The notes: generated by a model not told the origin, from the sequence alone. A DNA stretch of 64,000 nucleotides from a virus (IMGVR_UViG_3300027140_000003:37864-101863), one strand, 5' to 3'; counted from the stretch's first letter, positions 14,440 through 19,994 are shown. Translations and numbers: made by a program.

Positions 14440-15183
14440 CTACTCCTTTAATCGAACTCTAAATGCTAATGAGTATCTAAAACATTCTGCCCATTCAGCT
14501 ACAGGTCTGGTTGTGTGTAATGTCCTACCATCATAAAGGATGATTCGACCTGGAAGTGTTGGGATTGTTGCGTATGGGAAGCCAACAGAGAAACCTCTGG
14601 ATTGTCCCCATCCTTTTTGGAACTGCTGATGATCGCCTGTTGGATCATCGTTCTCATAGAATATATTTTCACCGAACCACGTTGGATGCCAAACTGGATT
14701 GGCTAGGTATAGTAACGTGTAGTTTCTGGTTTCATTCATATCGATGGTGTCACGATGAACACCATGAGATCTTTTAATCTCTTCGTTACCTTGCACGTTC
14801 ACATAAACACGCTGCAAGAAATTTGGATTATTTTTAGACCAGCATCCTTCTTTATCGCCATCAATGATGAATCTATTACCGAGATGCTTGTTTATTTCTT
14901 TCCAGAGTTTGTAGATTGGTCGATGACGAAACTCTAAATCATTCTCAGAGTTGCCAAACGTAACCCTGTGCATGAACTGACTATTCCATGATGGAAGGTC
15001 TTTATTGTTGTATTCTTTTTTGTTTTCTTCTGGGAAATATGTTACAACAGTGCCAACTTTTGGATAGTTGGCATCCTTCATCATGGCATAGTGCTCAAGT
15101 CCACGGATATATTTCCAAACTTCTTCTTGCTGCTGTTTTGATATCACATCATCGTGTACTTCGTACTTAAATTGTTTTTCCAT
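14440..15183 (-). CDS. 2OG-Fe(II) oxygenase-like protein (247 aa)
   Basis: HRD at 143-145 (SHGVHRDTIDM), then a GENIFYEND insert and RIILYDGRTLHTTRP (distal His about 222) with YSLAFRVRL supplying the Arg. This resembles the prolyl-hydroxylase-like oxygenases of cyanophages. First gene behind the CATAAATA motif and 18-bp palindrome at 15195-15217. Confidence 0.8.
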   Translation of the reverse strand: MEKQFKYEVHDDVISKQQQEEVWKYIRGLEHYAMMKDANYPKVGTVVTYFPEENKKEYNNKDLPSWNSQFMHRVTFGNSENDLEFRHRPIYKLWKEINKHLGNRFIIDGDKEGCWSKNNPNFLQRVYVNVQGNEEIKRSHGVHRDTIDMNETRNYTLLYLANPVWHPTWFGENIFYENDDPTGDHQQFQKGWGQSRGFSVGFPYATIPTLPGRIILYDGRTLHTTRPVAEWAECFRYSLAFRVRLKE

Positions 15184-15194
15184 AATATCCTCAC

Positions 15195-15217
15195 ATAGTA
15201 GTATACTACTATTTATG
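15195..15217 (-). promoter_or_regulatory. 18-bp perfect palindrome overlapping a CATAAATA motif
   Basis: ATAGTAGTATACTACTAT (15195-15212) is a perfect palindrome. Its upstream end (in the direction of transcription) overlaps CATAAATA (15210-15217), a T4-late-like promoter element. The gene 14440..15183 starts 12 bp further on with GAGGAT as ribosome-binding site. An operator over a late promoter is a reasonable reading. Confidence 0.55.
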
Positions 15218-15689
15218 CAGCTTGCATGAACGACTTATATCTGTCAGCAGCATATGATGCAGCAAATGCTTTTGGTTTCACCATAGGAACTACGTTACAC
15301 ATTCCTTTGATGTAACCAACTGCTTCGTTTATCACACAAGATGATCCATACATTTCATCTGGGTTAATATCCAAATGAACTTGCACTTCTCTATCTTCTA
15401 GTACGTCATGAATTTTGGTGTATAGATCTGCAATCTTATAAACTTCATTCATAAGACGCATACGTGGTCTATCACGTTTCTGATCCCAGTCACGTTCACG
15501 TTGCACTTCACCAAAAATCTTACAGCCATTGTTTCCATTGATATGGACAACAACAACCATAATGTAATCTGCGTACCAATCTTTTCCAATTAAAAATCGT
15601 TCAGAATCTCCACCGATATAAACTTTTGTTTCTGGAGTCTGTGCCATGATGAAATCTCTAACTTCATCAATGTCAATTGCTTTACGCAT
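15213..15689 (-). CDS. RNase-H-like protein of the DUF458/YkuK type
   Basis: VYIGGDSERF near the N-terminus (about 23-32), YIMVVVVH, then RMRLMNEVYKIADLY and VQVHLDINPDEMYGSS (Asp residues about 113-118) form the RNase H-like fold of YkuK/DUF458 proteins. The C-terminal KPKAFAASYAADRYK is typical of them. Activity is undemonstrated in that family. It adjoins the tRNA array. Confidence 0.75.
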   Translation of the reverse strand: MRKAIDIDEVRDFIMAQTPETKVYIGGDSERFLIGKDWYADYIMVVVVHINGNNGCKIFGEVQRERDWDQKRDRPRMRLMNEVYKIADLYTKIHDVLEDREVQVHLDINPDEMYGSSCVINEAVGYIKGMCNVVPMVKPKAFAASYAADRYKSFMQAA

Positions 15690-15710
15690 ATTACACCTCT
15701 ATTATTAGAA

Positions 15711-15784
15711 TGGAGCGGAGTGAGAGAATCGAACTCTCAACCGAAGATTGGAAATCTGCTGTTTTACCATTAAACTAACCCCGC
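15711..15784 (-). tRNA. tRNA-Gly(UCC)
   Basis: Cloverleaf with acceptor GCGGGGT/ACTCCGC, anticodon loop TTTCCAA, T-loop TTCGATT and encoded CCA. Confidence 0.95.
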
Positions 15785-15866
15785 ATTGGGTGCAGGGTTT
15801 TCACCTGCTGCTAATCAAACCTTTCGGTGATTAATCTGCCACCTCTTTATATTCAGTGGACTTTTC
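15785..15866 (-). ncRNA. Structured 80-nt spacer, not a tRNA
   Basis: Between two tRNAs the minus strand folds into three hairpins: CCAC/GTGG, TAATC-ACC-GAAA-GGT-GATTA with a GAAA tetraloop, and GCAGG-TGAAAAC-CCTGC. The last has T-arm geometry but not the TTCRA sequence. There is no anticodon arm or CCA-bearing acceptor. It could be a processing element or a small independent RNA. Confidence 0.4.
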
Positions 15867-15940
15867 TGGCATCCCGATAGGGACTCGAACCCCAACCAAC
15901 AGTTTTGGAGACTGCTATGCTGCCATTACACCATCGAGAC
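15867..15940 (-). tRNA. tRNA-Trp(CCA)
   Basis: Anticodon loop CTCCAAA, T-arm GGGGTTCGAGTCCC, CCA encoded. The acceptor pairs with a G-U at position 1. Confidence 0.93.
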
Positions 15941-15943
15941 ATT

Positions 15944-16019
15944 TGGTGCCCACGGAGAGACTCGAACTCCCGACCTCCTGATTACTAATCAGATGCTCTA
16001 CCAACTGAGCTACGTGGGC
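15944..16019 (-). tRNA. tRNA-Thr(AGU), unusual A34
   Basis: Acceptor GCCCACG/CGTGGGC and anticodon stem TCTGA/TCAGG with loop TTAGTAA give anticodon AGU. A at position 34 is normally limited to tRNA-Arg(ACG) in bacteria. The rest is a standard Thr-like tRNA with encoded CCA. Confidence 0.9.
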
Positions 16020-16023
16020 GATT

Positions 16024-16097
16024 TGGTGGAGGATGAGAGAATCGAACTCTCAATCTCGGCTTGCAAAGCCGATGTTATCCCATTTAACTAATCCCCC
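16024..16097 (-). tRNA. tRNA-Ala(UGC)
   Basis: Anticodon stem TCGGC/GCCGA with loop TTTGCAA; acceptor GGGGGAT/ATCCTCC; CCA encoded. Confidence 0.94.
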
Positions 16098-16099
16098 AA

Positions 16100-16318
16100 T
16101 TATTTTGATCTTGGAGTAGTACAACTATCACTCCAAAGATCTTGTGCTTGTTTCTTATATTCTTCTAATTCATCAGCCATTTGCATAGTAGCTAATCTTT
16201 TTGCTTCTGACTTACTCACAACATCATCTCGTTGAAAGATTGCATTCCAACGATTATCATATTCATCTTGTGTTACACTAAATGGTCTTGGTTTACTTCC
16301 TTTGCCACCATCAGTCAT
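16100..16318 (-). CDS. Conserved small phage protein (72 aa)
   Basis: Begins MTDGGKGSKPRPFSVTQDEY, a motif (GGKGSxPRPFSV) that I recognise from many phage and bacterial hypothetical proteins. The rest is a charged helix ending in WSDSCTTPRSK. It lies inside the tRNA array and overlaps the next small gene as ATGA. Confidence 0.75.
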   Translation of the reverse strand: MTDGGKGSKPRPFSVTQDEYDNRWNAIFQRDDVVSKSEAKRLATMQMADELEEYKKQAQDLWSDSCTTPRSK

Positions 16319-16443
16319 CTTCCTTGTCCCCTATATTTCTTGTGAGTCTTTTTAGATTTATTTAAGGTGCTTGTTTTACTTCCATTCTGGGAAGTTTTCT
16401 TAACAACTCTTTGATGCTTACTAACACTGCCTTTACCTGCCAT
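16315..16443 (-). CDS. Very basic peptide (42 aa)
   Basis: The frame MAGKGSVSKHQRVVKKTSQN continues Lys/Ser/Thr rich and ends HKKYRGQGR. It has no membrane helix. GGAGATAAC precedes the ATG. An RNA- or DNA-binding peptide is plausible given its place among tRNA genes. Confidence 0.6.
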   Translation of the reverse strand: MAGKGSVSKHQRVVKKTSQNGSKTSTLNKSKKTHKKYRGQGR

Positions 16444-16462
16444 GTTATCTCCTTTTATATAT

Positions 16463-16537
16463 TGGCTCCGAAGGGTGGGATCGAACCACCGACCAATTGA
16501 TTAACAGTCAACTGCACTACCGCTGTGCTACTTCGGA
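16463..16537 (-). tRNA. tRNA-Asn(GUU)
   Basis: Acceptor TCCGAAG/CTTCGGA, anticodon loop CTGTTAA, T-arm GGTGGTTCGATCCCACC, CCA encoded. Confidence 0.94.
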
Positions 16538-16545
16538 ATAAACTT

Positions 16546-16619
16546 TGGTGCCCCATGAGAGAATCGAACTCCCGTCCTCGGATTACAAAACCGATGTTCT
16601 ACCATTTAACTAATAGGGC
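16546..16619 (-). tRNA. tRNA-Thr(UGU)
   Basis: Anticodon loop TTTGTAA in stem TCGGT/TCCGA; acceptor GCCCTAT/ATGGGGC; CCA encoded. Second Thr isoacceptor. Confidence 0.93.
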
Positions 16620-16629
16620 TATTATATAT

Positions 16630-16706
<77 letters not shown>

Positions 16707-16713
16707 ATAAAAC

Positions 16714-16788
16714 TGGTGGTGATGGTTGGATTCGAGCCAACGACCTACTGCGTATGAAGCAGTTGCACTACCACTGTGCTACATCACC
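16714..16788 (-). tRNA. tRNA with CAU anticodon (Met or Ile2), first copy
   Basis: Acceptor GGTGATG/CATCACC is fully paired and the anticodon loop is TTCATAC. Lack of a 1-72 mismatch argues against initiator. Elongator Met or lysidine-modified Ile(CAU) cannot be separated by eye. Confidence 0.92.
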
Positions 16789-16794
16789 GAAATT

Positions 16795-16877
16795 TGGTGC
16801 CCCAAGCGAGACTCGAACTCGCACACCGAAGTACTGGCTTCTAAGACCAGCGTGTCTACCAATTCCACCATCGGGGC
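16795..16877 (-). tRNA. tRNA-Leu(UAG)
   Basis: Class II tRNA with long variable arm (TACTTCGGTG); anticodon stem CTGGT/GCCAG, loop CTTAGAA; acceptor GCCCCGA/TTGGGGC; CCA encoded. Confidence 0.94.
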
Positions 16878-17243
16878 TAACATTGTTGAAAGTACTGTTG
16901 TATGTTTAAGAGTCGGATAATAAAGACTCTCCTAATCGCATCGTTCACGTAGCGTCAGCAAGCTACTATTTCCTAGATATCGGGCTGACTTGATTAGGAT
17001 GGTGATCTTCCATAACAGTTTGGATTGCTTATTCTTTCGCACACACTTTCAACAATGCCCTCTGTCCCTACACAGAGAACCTTGTGTCTTGCTAATGTTG
17101 GACGACGATCCTCAGGTCTTGACATCCGTATGCGAAGTCCACCATCACTCGCATATTTTTAATGATGGGACTTACACCCACCTCGCAGAAGTGTGGATAA
17201 CAGAATAGGGATTATCTGTCATAGCCATTGCGGGACTAATTTC
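16878..17243 (-). ncRNA. Large structured non-coding spacer I in the tRNA array (about 365 nt)
   Basis: No credible reading frame. On the minus strand CCTAATC (about 16992-16998) pairs with GATTAGG (about 16931-16937), enclosing hairpin GTAGC/GCTAC whose loop TTGCTGAC can pair with GTCAGC near the 5' side, a possible pseudoknot. Other visible hairpins include AGAGTC/GACTCT near 16910-16931, CTCTGT/ACAGAG near 17080, and TATGCGA/TCGCATA near 17132-17156. Such density of pairing suggests a functional RNA rather than junk. Confidence 0.5.
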
Positions 17244-17317
17244 TGGTTGCGGATGATGGACTCGAACCACCAACTGCAGCGTATGAGACTGCTGAGATAC
17301 CTTTTCTCTAATCCGCT
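17244..17317 (-). tRNA. tRNA with CAU anticodon, A1-A72 mismatch, second copy
   Basis: Anticodon stem GCAGT/GCTGC with loop CTCATAC; acceptor GCGGAT/ATCCGC with an unpaired first position (A against A). A 1-72 mismatch is an initiator feature, but the three G-C pairs of initiator anticodon stems are absent, so identity is open. Confidence 0.88.
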
Positions 17318-17318
17318 A

Positions 17319-17678
17319 TTAACCTGCATTTCTCGTAATAAAATTCATTCGCATCTTACGAGAATCAAAAAACTTTTCTACTACACGTTTGACCACACTT
17401 GGATCAAACTCTTTACAACTAAACACATCTAGGTATATATGTCTATCGTGATCAATAAAATGTCCAGTGATAGATGATGTAGTAATCAACTGCATCAAAC
17501 TATACCCTTCTTTATCAGGATCTCCTGGACAAAGAAATTCAATAATTGGCTCACCATGAGCAACCATATCAATTTCCTTCACCAATGTCTTGACAAAATT
17601 ATAAATGTTTTGCTTATCTTTGATCGAATCAACATCACATTCAGAACAATCAAGCATTAAGTGATAACCCCAATACAT
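17319..17678 (-). CDS. S-adenosylmethionine decarboxylase-like protein
   Basis: A 119-residue protein with YWGYHLMLDCSECD at the start, SLMQLITTSSITGHFIDHDR in the middle (about residues 60-79) and LDVFSCKEFD after it. These match the proenzyme core of bacterial SpeD, in which the chain is cut before a Ser that becomes the pyruvoyl cofactor and where H and C residues are catalytic. The canonical ESH is replaced by a TSSI-type sequence as in phage SpeD-like proteins I recall from cyanophages. The product would feed spermidine synthesis. It is located inside the tRNA array. Confidence 0.75.
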   Translation of the reverse strand: MYWGYHLMLDCSECDVDSIKDKQNIYNFVKTLVKEIDMVAHGEPIIEFLCPGDPDKEGYSLMQLITTSSITGHFIDHDRHIYLDVFSCKEFDPSVVKRVVEKFFDSRKMRMNFITRNAG

Positions 17679-17696
17679 ATTTTCCTTTCACTAACT

Positions 17697-17771
17697 TGGC
17701 GACTCGTGGGAGAATCGAACTCCCATGATCGGATAGACAATCCGACGTAATGACCATTATACGAACGAGCC
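17697..17771 (-). tRNA. tRNA-Asp(GUC)
   Basis: Acceptor GGCTCGT/ACGAGTC, anticodon stem TCGGA/TCCGA with loop TTGTCTA, CCA encoded. Confidence 0.94.
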
Positions 17772-17779
17772 AAATAATT

Positions 17780-17867
17780 TGGTGGGTGCTCTCCGATTCG
17801 AACAGAGAAGGCACTAAGACAAGAGATTTACAGTCTCCCCCCGATACCATTACGGGACTAAGCACCC
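17780..17867 (-). tRNA. tRNA-Tyr(GUA)
   Basis: Class II tRNA with variable arm after anticodon stem GGAGA/TCTCT, loop CTGTAAA; acceptor GGGTGCT/AGCACCC; CCA encoded. Confidence 0.94.
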
Positions 17868-18223
17868 ATGATATTAGTTTTGCTGACGCACTATTTGCTA
17901 TGCTCAACGGAATTAGCTGCAGCATTTACCGTTTATGTACATAGTTACTCAGGCATGATCAAGCCCATGGCTTACATCAGCAAAACTAATACCACATTTA
18001 ATTGCACTGGGATGTTTGGCAACAACTACCACTCGGTAGCTAACCACGTCATCGTCTGACGATTGGTTCCCATCCACATTACGTTCCAACTAACTCCAGC
18101 GTGACCACCGTATCCGTCCATAGACTTCGTTTCCATCTTTCCTGATACATGACGCACCCATCTCCGTCGAGACAGCCAATGCTCATGCATCCTACTGGTT
18201 TGGTAACCCAATGCAATTAAATC
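17868..18223 (-). ncRNA. Large structured non-coding spacer II in the tRNA array (about 355 nt)
   Basis: No credible reading frame. Two domains are closed by long helices: ATTAGTTTTGCTGA (about 17874-17887) pairs perfectly with TCAGCAAAACTAAT (about 17977-17990), and TAATTGCACTGGG (about 17999-18011) pairs with CCCAATGCAATTA (about 18207-18219) with one wobble. Inside the second domain are CTACC/GGTAG, AACCA/TGGTT enclosing CGTC/GACG, and GGATG/CATCC. Long-range closing helices around a branched interior are typical of large ornate RNAs such as GOLLD and ROOL, which occur next to phage tRNAs. Confidence 0.6.
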
Positions 18224-18298
18224 TGGTACACGATAGGAGAATCGAACTCCTCTTCCTGCCGTGAAAGGGCAGTGTCCTAACCGATAGACGAATCGTGC
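18224..18298 (-). tRNA. tRNA-Glu(UUC)
   Basis: Anticodon stem CTGCC/GGCAG, loop CTTTCAC; acceptor GCACGAT/ATCGTGT; CCA encoded. Directly follows a promoter. Confidence 0.94.
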
Positions 18299-18317
18299 AT
18301 TTCAATCAAGAACATTA

Positions 18318-18346
18318 ATTATACATGATACTTGAATTAAAGTAAA
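18318..18346 (-). promoter_or_regulatory. Sigma70-type promoter inside the tRNA array
   Basis: TTTACT (18341-18346), 17 bp, TATAAT (18318-18323), reading tRNA-Glu, spacer II and following genes. It splits the array into at least two transcription units. Confidence 0.85.
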
Positions 18347-18368
18347 GCAATATTTTATTGCAACATCT

Positions 18369-18445
18369 TGGAGTGAGTGACAGGACTCGAACCTGCATGA
18401 AACGGATTTGCAATCCGTCGCCTAACCATTCAGCAGCACACTCAC
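18369..18445 (-). tRNA. tRNA-Cys(GCA)
   Basis: Acceptor GTGAGTG/CACTCAC, anticodon stem ACGGA/TCCGT with loop TTGCAAA, CCA encoded. Confidence 0.93.
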
Positions 18446-18451
18446 ATATTC

Positions 18452-18530
18452 TGGTACCCCTGCTCAGATTCGAACTGAGAACAACTTCTCCTTTTGAGAG
18501 AGACGACTTTACCAATTTGTCCACAAGGGC
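18452..18530 (-). tRNA. tRNA-Leu(CAA), short variable arm
   Basis: Anticodon stem TCTCT/GGAGA with loop CTCAAAA gives CAA. The variable region AGTTGTT is only about seven bases, far shorter than a normal class II Leu tRNA. Acceptor GCCCTTG/CAGGGGT; CCA encoded. Shifting the stem would remove U33, so CAA is preferred. Confidence 0.8.
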
Positions 18531-18532
18531 AT

Positions 18533-18607
18533 TGGTGGGCTGAGAGAGAATTGAACTCTCACTCAATCGATTATGAGTCGACTGCTTTACCATTAAGCTA
18601 TCAGCCC
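18533..18607 (-). tRNA. tRNA with CAU anticodon, third copy
   Basis: Acceptor GGGCTGA/TCAGCCC, anticodon stem GTCGA/TCGAT, loop CTCATAA; T-loop TTCAATT; CCA encoded. Confidence 0.92.
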
Positions 18608-18613
18608 AACAAC

Positions 18614-18688
18614 TGGCACCCCCACGAGGAATCGAACCTCGATTCGCAGTTTAGAAGACTGCTGCATTATCCATTATACTATGGGGAT
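18614..18688 (-). tRNA. tRNA-Arg(UCU)
   Basis: Anticodon stem GCAGT/ACTGC with loop CTTCTAA; acceptor ATCCCCA/TGGGGGT; CCA encoded. Confidence 0.93.
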
Positions 18689-18693
18689 AAACT

Positions 18694-18776
18694 TGGTGCG
18701 AATGGTCGGACTCGAACCGACAAGCCGAAGCGGGAGATTTTAAGTCTCCTGTGTTTACCAATTTCACCACACTCGC
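18694..18776 (-). tRNA. tRNA-Leu(UAA)
   Basis: Class II; anticodon stem GGAGA/TCTCC, loop CTTAAAA; acceptor GCGAGTG/CATTCGC; CCA encoded. Confidence 0.94.
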
Positions 18777-18784
18777 AAAAACTT

Positions 18785-18874
18785 TGGCGGAAGATGTGAG
18801 AGTCGAACTCACTCAGCTGCTTTCACAACTGTACGGATTAGCAATCCGCTGCATTACCATCCTGCCCATCTTCC
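18785..18874 (-). tRNA. tRNA-Ser(GCU)
   Basis: Class II with a long variable arm; anticodon stem GCGGA/TCCGT, loop TTGCTAA; acceptor GGAAGAT/ATCTTCC; CCA encoded. Confidence 0.93.
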
Positions 18875-18881
18875 AAAACTT

Positions 18882-18957
18882 TGGCACCCAATGAAGGAAT
18901 CGAACCTCCACTTCTGCGTTCGTAGCACAGCGTGATCATCCATTTCACCAATCGGGT
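18882..18957 (-). tRNA. tRNA-Arg(ACG)
   Basis: Anticodon stem CTGTG/CGCAG, loop CTACGAA; acceptor ACCCGAT/ATTGGGT; CCA encoded. A34 here would be read by TadA as in bacteria. Confidence 0.92.
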
Positions 18958-18962
18958 AAATT

Positions 18963-19052
18963 TGGCGGAAGCGGTGAGATTCGAACTCACGGACCATTTC
19001 TGATCGTCTGTTTTCAAGACAGGTGCAATAAACCAGACTCTGCCACACTTCC
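18963..19052 (-). tRNA. tRNA-Ser(UGA)
   Basis: Class II; anticodon loop CTTGAAA in stem CTGT/ACAG; acceptor GGAAGTG/CGCTTCC; CCA encoded. Confidence 0.92.
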
Positions 19053-19057
19053 ATATT

Positions 19058-19133
19058 TGGTGGGACGTGAGAGACTCGAACTCCCGACAGCCTGCGTGTA
19101 AGGCAGGAACTCTACCAACTGAGTTAACGTCCC
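19058..19133 (-). tRNA. tRNA-Val(UAC)
   Basis: Anticodon stem CCTGC/GCAGG, loop CTTACAC; acceptor GGGACGT/ACGTCCC; CCA encoded. Confidence 0.95.
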
Positions 19134-19141
19134 ATAATAAC

Positions 19142-19216
19142 TGGAGCAGGATATCGGGTTCGAACCGATGACATTTTCGTTGGCAACGAAACATTCTACC
19201 ACTGAATTAATCCTGC
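19142..19216 (-). tRNA. tRNA-Gly(GCC)
   Basis: Anticodon stem TTTCG/CGAAA, loop TTGCCAA; acceptor GCAGGAT/ATCCTGC; CCA encoded. Confidence 0.94.
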
Positions 19217-19223
19217 ATAAACT

Positions 19224-19298
19224 TGGTACCCGATAGTGGTAACGATCCACTCACCTATCGCTTATCAAGCGATTGCTCTACCACTGAGCTAATCGGGT
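19224..19298 (-). tRNA. tRNA-Ile(GAU), odd T-loop
   Basis: Anticodon stem ATCGC/GCGAT, loop TTGATAA; acceptor ACCCGAT/ATCGGGT. The T-loop reads ATCGTTA instead of TTCRANY, which departs from the rest of the array. Confidence 0.88.
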
Positions 19299-19299
19299 A

Positions 19300-19375
19300 T
19301 GGTGCTGCCTAGTAGAATCGAACTACTTTCCGAGGTTCTTCAGACCCCTGCTATGACCACATCAGCTAAAGCAGC
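19300..19375 (-). tRNA. tRNA-Phe(GAA)
   Basis: Anticodon stem GGGGT/ACCTC, loop CTGAAGA; acceptor GCTGCTT/AGGCAGC; CCA encoded. Confidence 0.93.
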
Positions 19376-19377
19376 AT

Positions 19378-19453
19378 TGGGGTGTTTAATGAGGATTGAA
19401 CTCATACTATCTCGGTCACAGCGAGATGTGCAGACCACTACACTATAAACACC
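19378..19453 (-). tRNA. tRNA-His(GUG) with G-1
   Basis: Anticodon stem TCTCG/CGAGA, loop CTGTGAC; acceptor GTGTTTA/TAAACAC with an extra 5' G opposite discriminator C73, the tRNA-His identity element. CCA encoded. Confidence 0.94.
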
Positions 19454-19463
19454 ATAGTAACTT

Positions 19464-19537
19464 TGGTAGGAGCACAGAGAATTGAACTCTGATTTGCTGG
19501 TTAAAAGCCAGCTACTTTACCATTAAGTTATACTCCC
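19464..19537 (-). tRNA. tRNA-Lys(UUU)
   Basis: Anticodon stem GCTGG/CCAGC, loop CTTTTAA; acceptor GGGAGTA/TGCTCCT; CCA encoded. Confidence 0.94.
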
Positions 19538-19540
19538 ATA

Positions 19541-19621
19541 TTAAAACACACTACATCCAGTCCACGGACACTCTTGCGAATGCGACTCATACTTACAGAC
19601 CCACTGCAATATGTTTTAATA
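19541..19621 (-). ncRNA. Structured 80-nt spacer closed by TTAAAACA/TGTTTTAA
   Basis: TTAAAACA (about 19542-19549) and TGTTTTAA (about 19612-19619) form an 8-bp closing helix. GTCC/GGAC and a GCATTCGC element lie inside. No tRNA arms. It may be an RNA processing structure between tRNA-Gln and tRNA-Lys. Confidence 0.4.
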
Positions 19622-19695
19622 TGGCACCCGAAATAAGAATCGAACTTATACTAACAGAGTCAAAGTCTGCTGTGCTACCACTACACCATTCGGGA
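19622..19695 (-). tRNA. tRNA-Gln(UUG)
   Basis: Anticodon stem GCAGA/TCTGT, loop CTTTGAC; acceptor TCCCGAA/TTCGGGT with T1-T72 mismatch; CCA encoded. First tRNA of the array in transcription order. Confidence 0.92.
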
Positions 19696-19739
19696 ACATT
19701 TGGTACGCAAATTTTTAAAGAACAGATGGGACGATGCCC

Positions 19740-19925
19740 TAAAAACAAAAAACCCCTGGATTTTCATCGCAGGGGTTTTGGAAAACAAACTTTGTATTAG
19801 TTTACTTTACAAAACCCCCAGTGTCTAACTCAATCGCAAATGTATACTGTGGGCGTGAGCATGACCATCCACTATTAAGTGGTAGATGCTTTCTGCCTAA
19901 GGATATCATTTTCGAGTTCATGTAA
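19740..19925 (-). ncRNA. Candidate stand-alone small RNA gene
   Basis: A promoter (19928-19956) and a strong intrinsic terminator (19749-19779) bound a non-coding transcript of about 180 nt. Within it GCAT-CTA-CCACT-TAAT-AGTGG-ATGGTC-ATGC (about 19868-19898) forms a stable hairpin, followed by an unpaired segment and GGGGGTTTTGTAAAG. No reading frame over 30 codons fits. Alternatively the terminator is an attenuator controlling the tRNA array. Confidence 0.55.
19749..19779 (-). terminator. Strong intrinsic terminator before the tRNA array
   Basis: AACCCCTG/CAGGGGTT arms, loop of about 13 bases, then TTTTTTGTTTTT on the minus strand. A-tract on the other side may make it bidirectional. Confidence 0.85.
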
Positions 19926-19927
19926 GA

Positions 19928-19956
19928 ATTATACACCTTTTCTGAATTAAAGTAAA
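19928..19956 (-). promoter_or_regulatory. Sigma70-type promoter upstream of the small RNA and tRNA array
   Basis: TTTACT (19951-19956), 17 bp, TATAAT (19928-19933). Stands just after the AACCCT terminator at 19968-19994. Confidence 0.85.
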
Positions 19957-19967
19957 GCACTAAATTT

Positions 19968-19994
19968 AATAACCCTACTTCTTGCAGGGTTATT
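19968..19994 (-). terminator. Intrinsic terminator, AACCCT...AGGGTT type
   Basis: AATAACCCT (19968-19976) and AGGGTTATT (19986-19994) pair around a 9-base loop; T-rich on both sides. It separates two closely spaced promoters, so the promoter at 20023-20051 would make a transcript of only about 50 nt. Confidence 0.75.

Noticed and set aside
18026-19250. Several open frames of 60-118 codons on both strands over the tRNA array
   Set aside because: They run through tRNA cloverleaves, lack ribosome-binding sites and contain sequence such as RxFESRxxF that is simply the T-arm translated.
19696-19740. A tRNA remnant ending in GCGTACCA just upstream of tRNA-Gln
   Set aside because: Only about eight bases resemble an acceptor end; no other arm can be formed.
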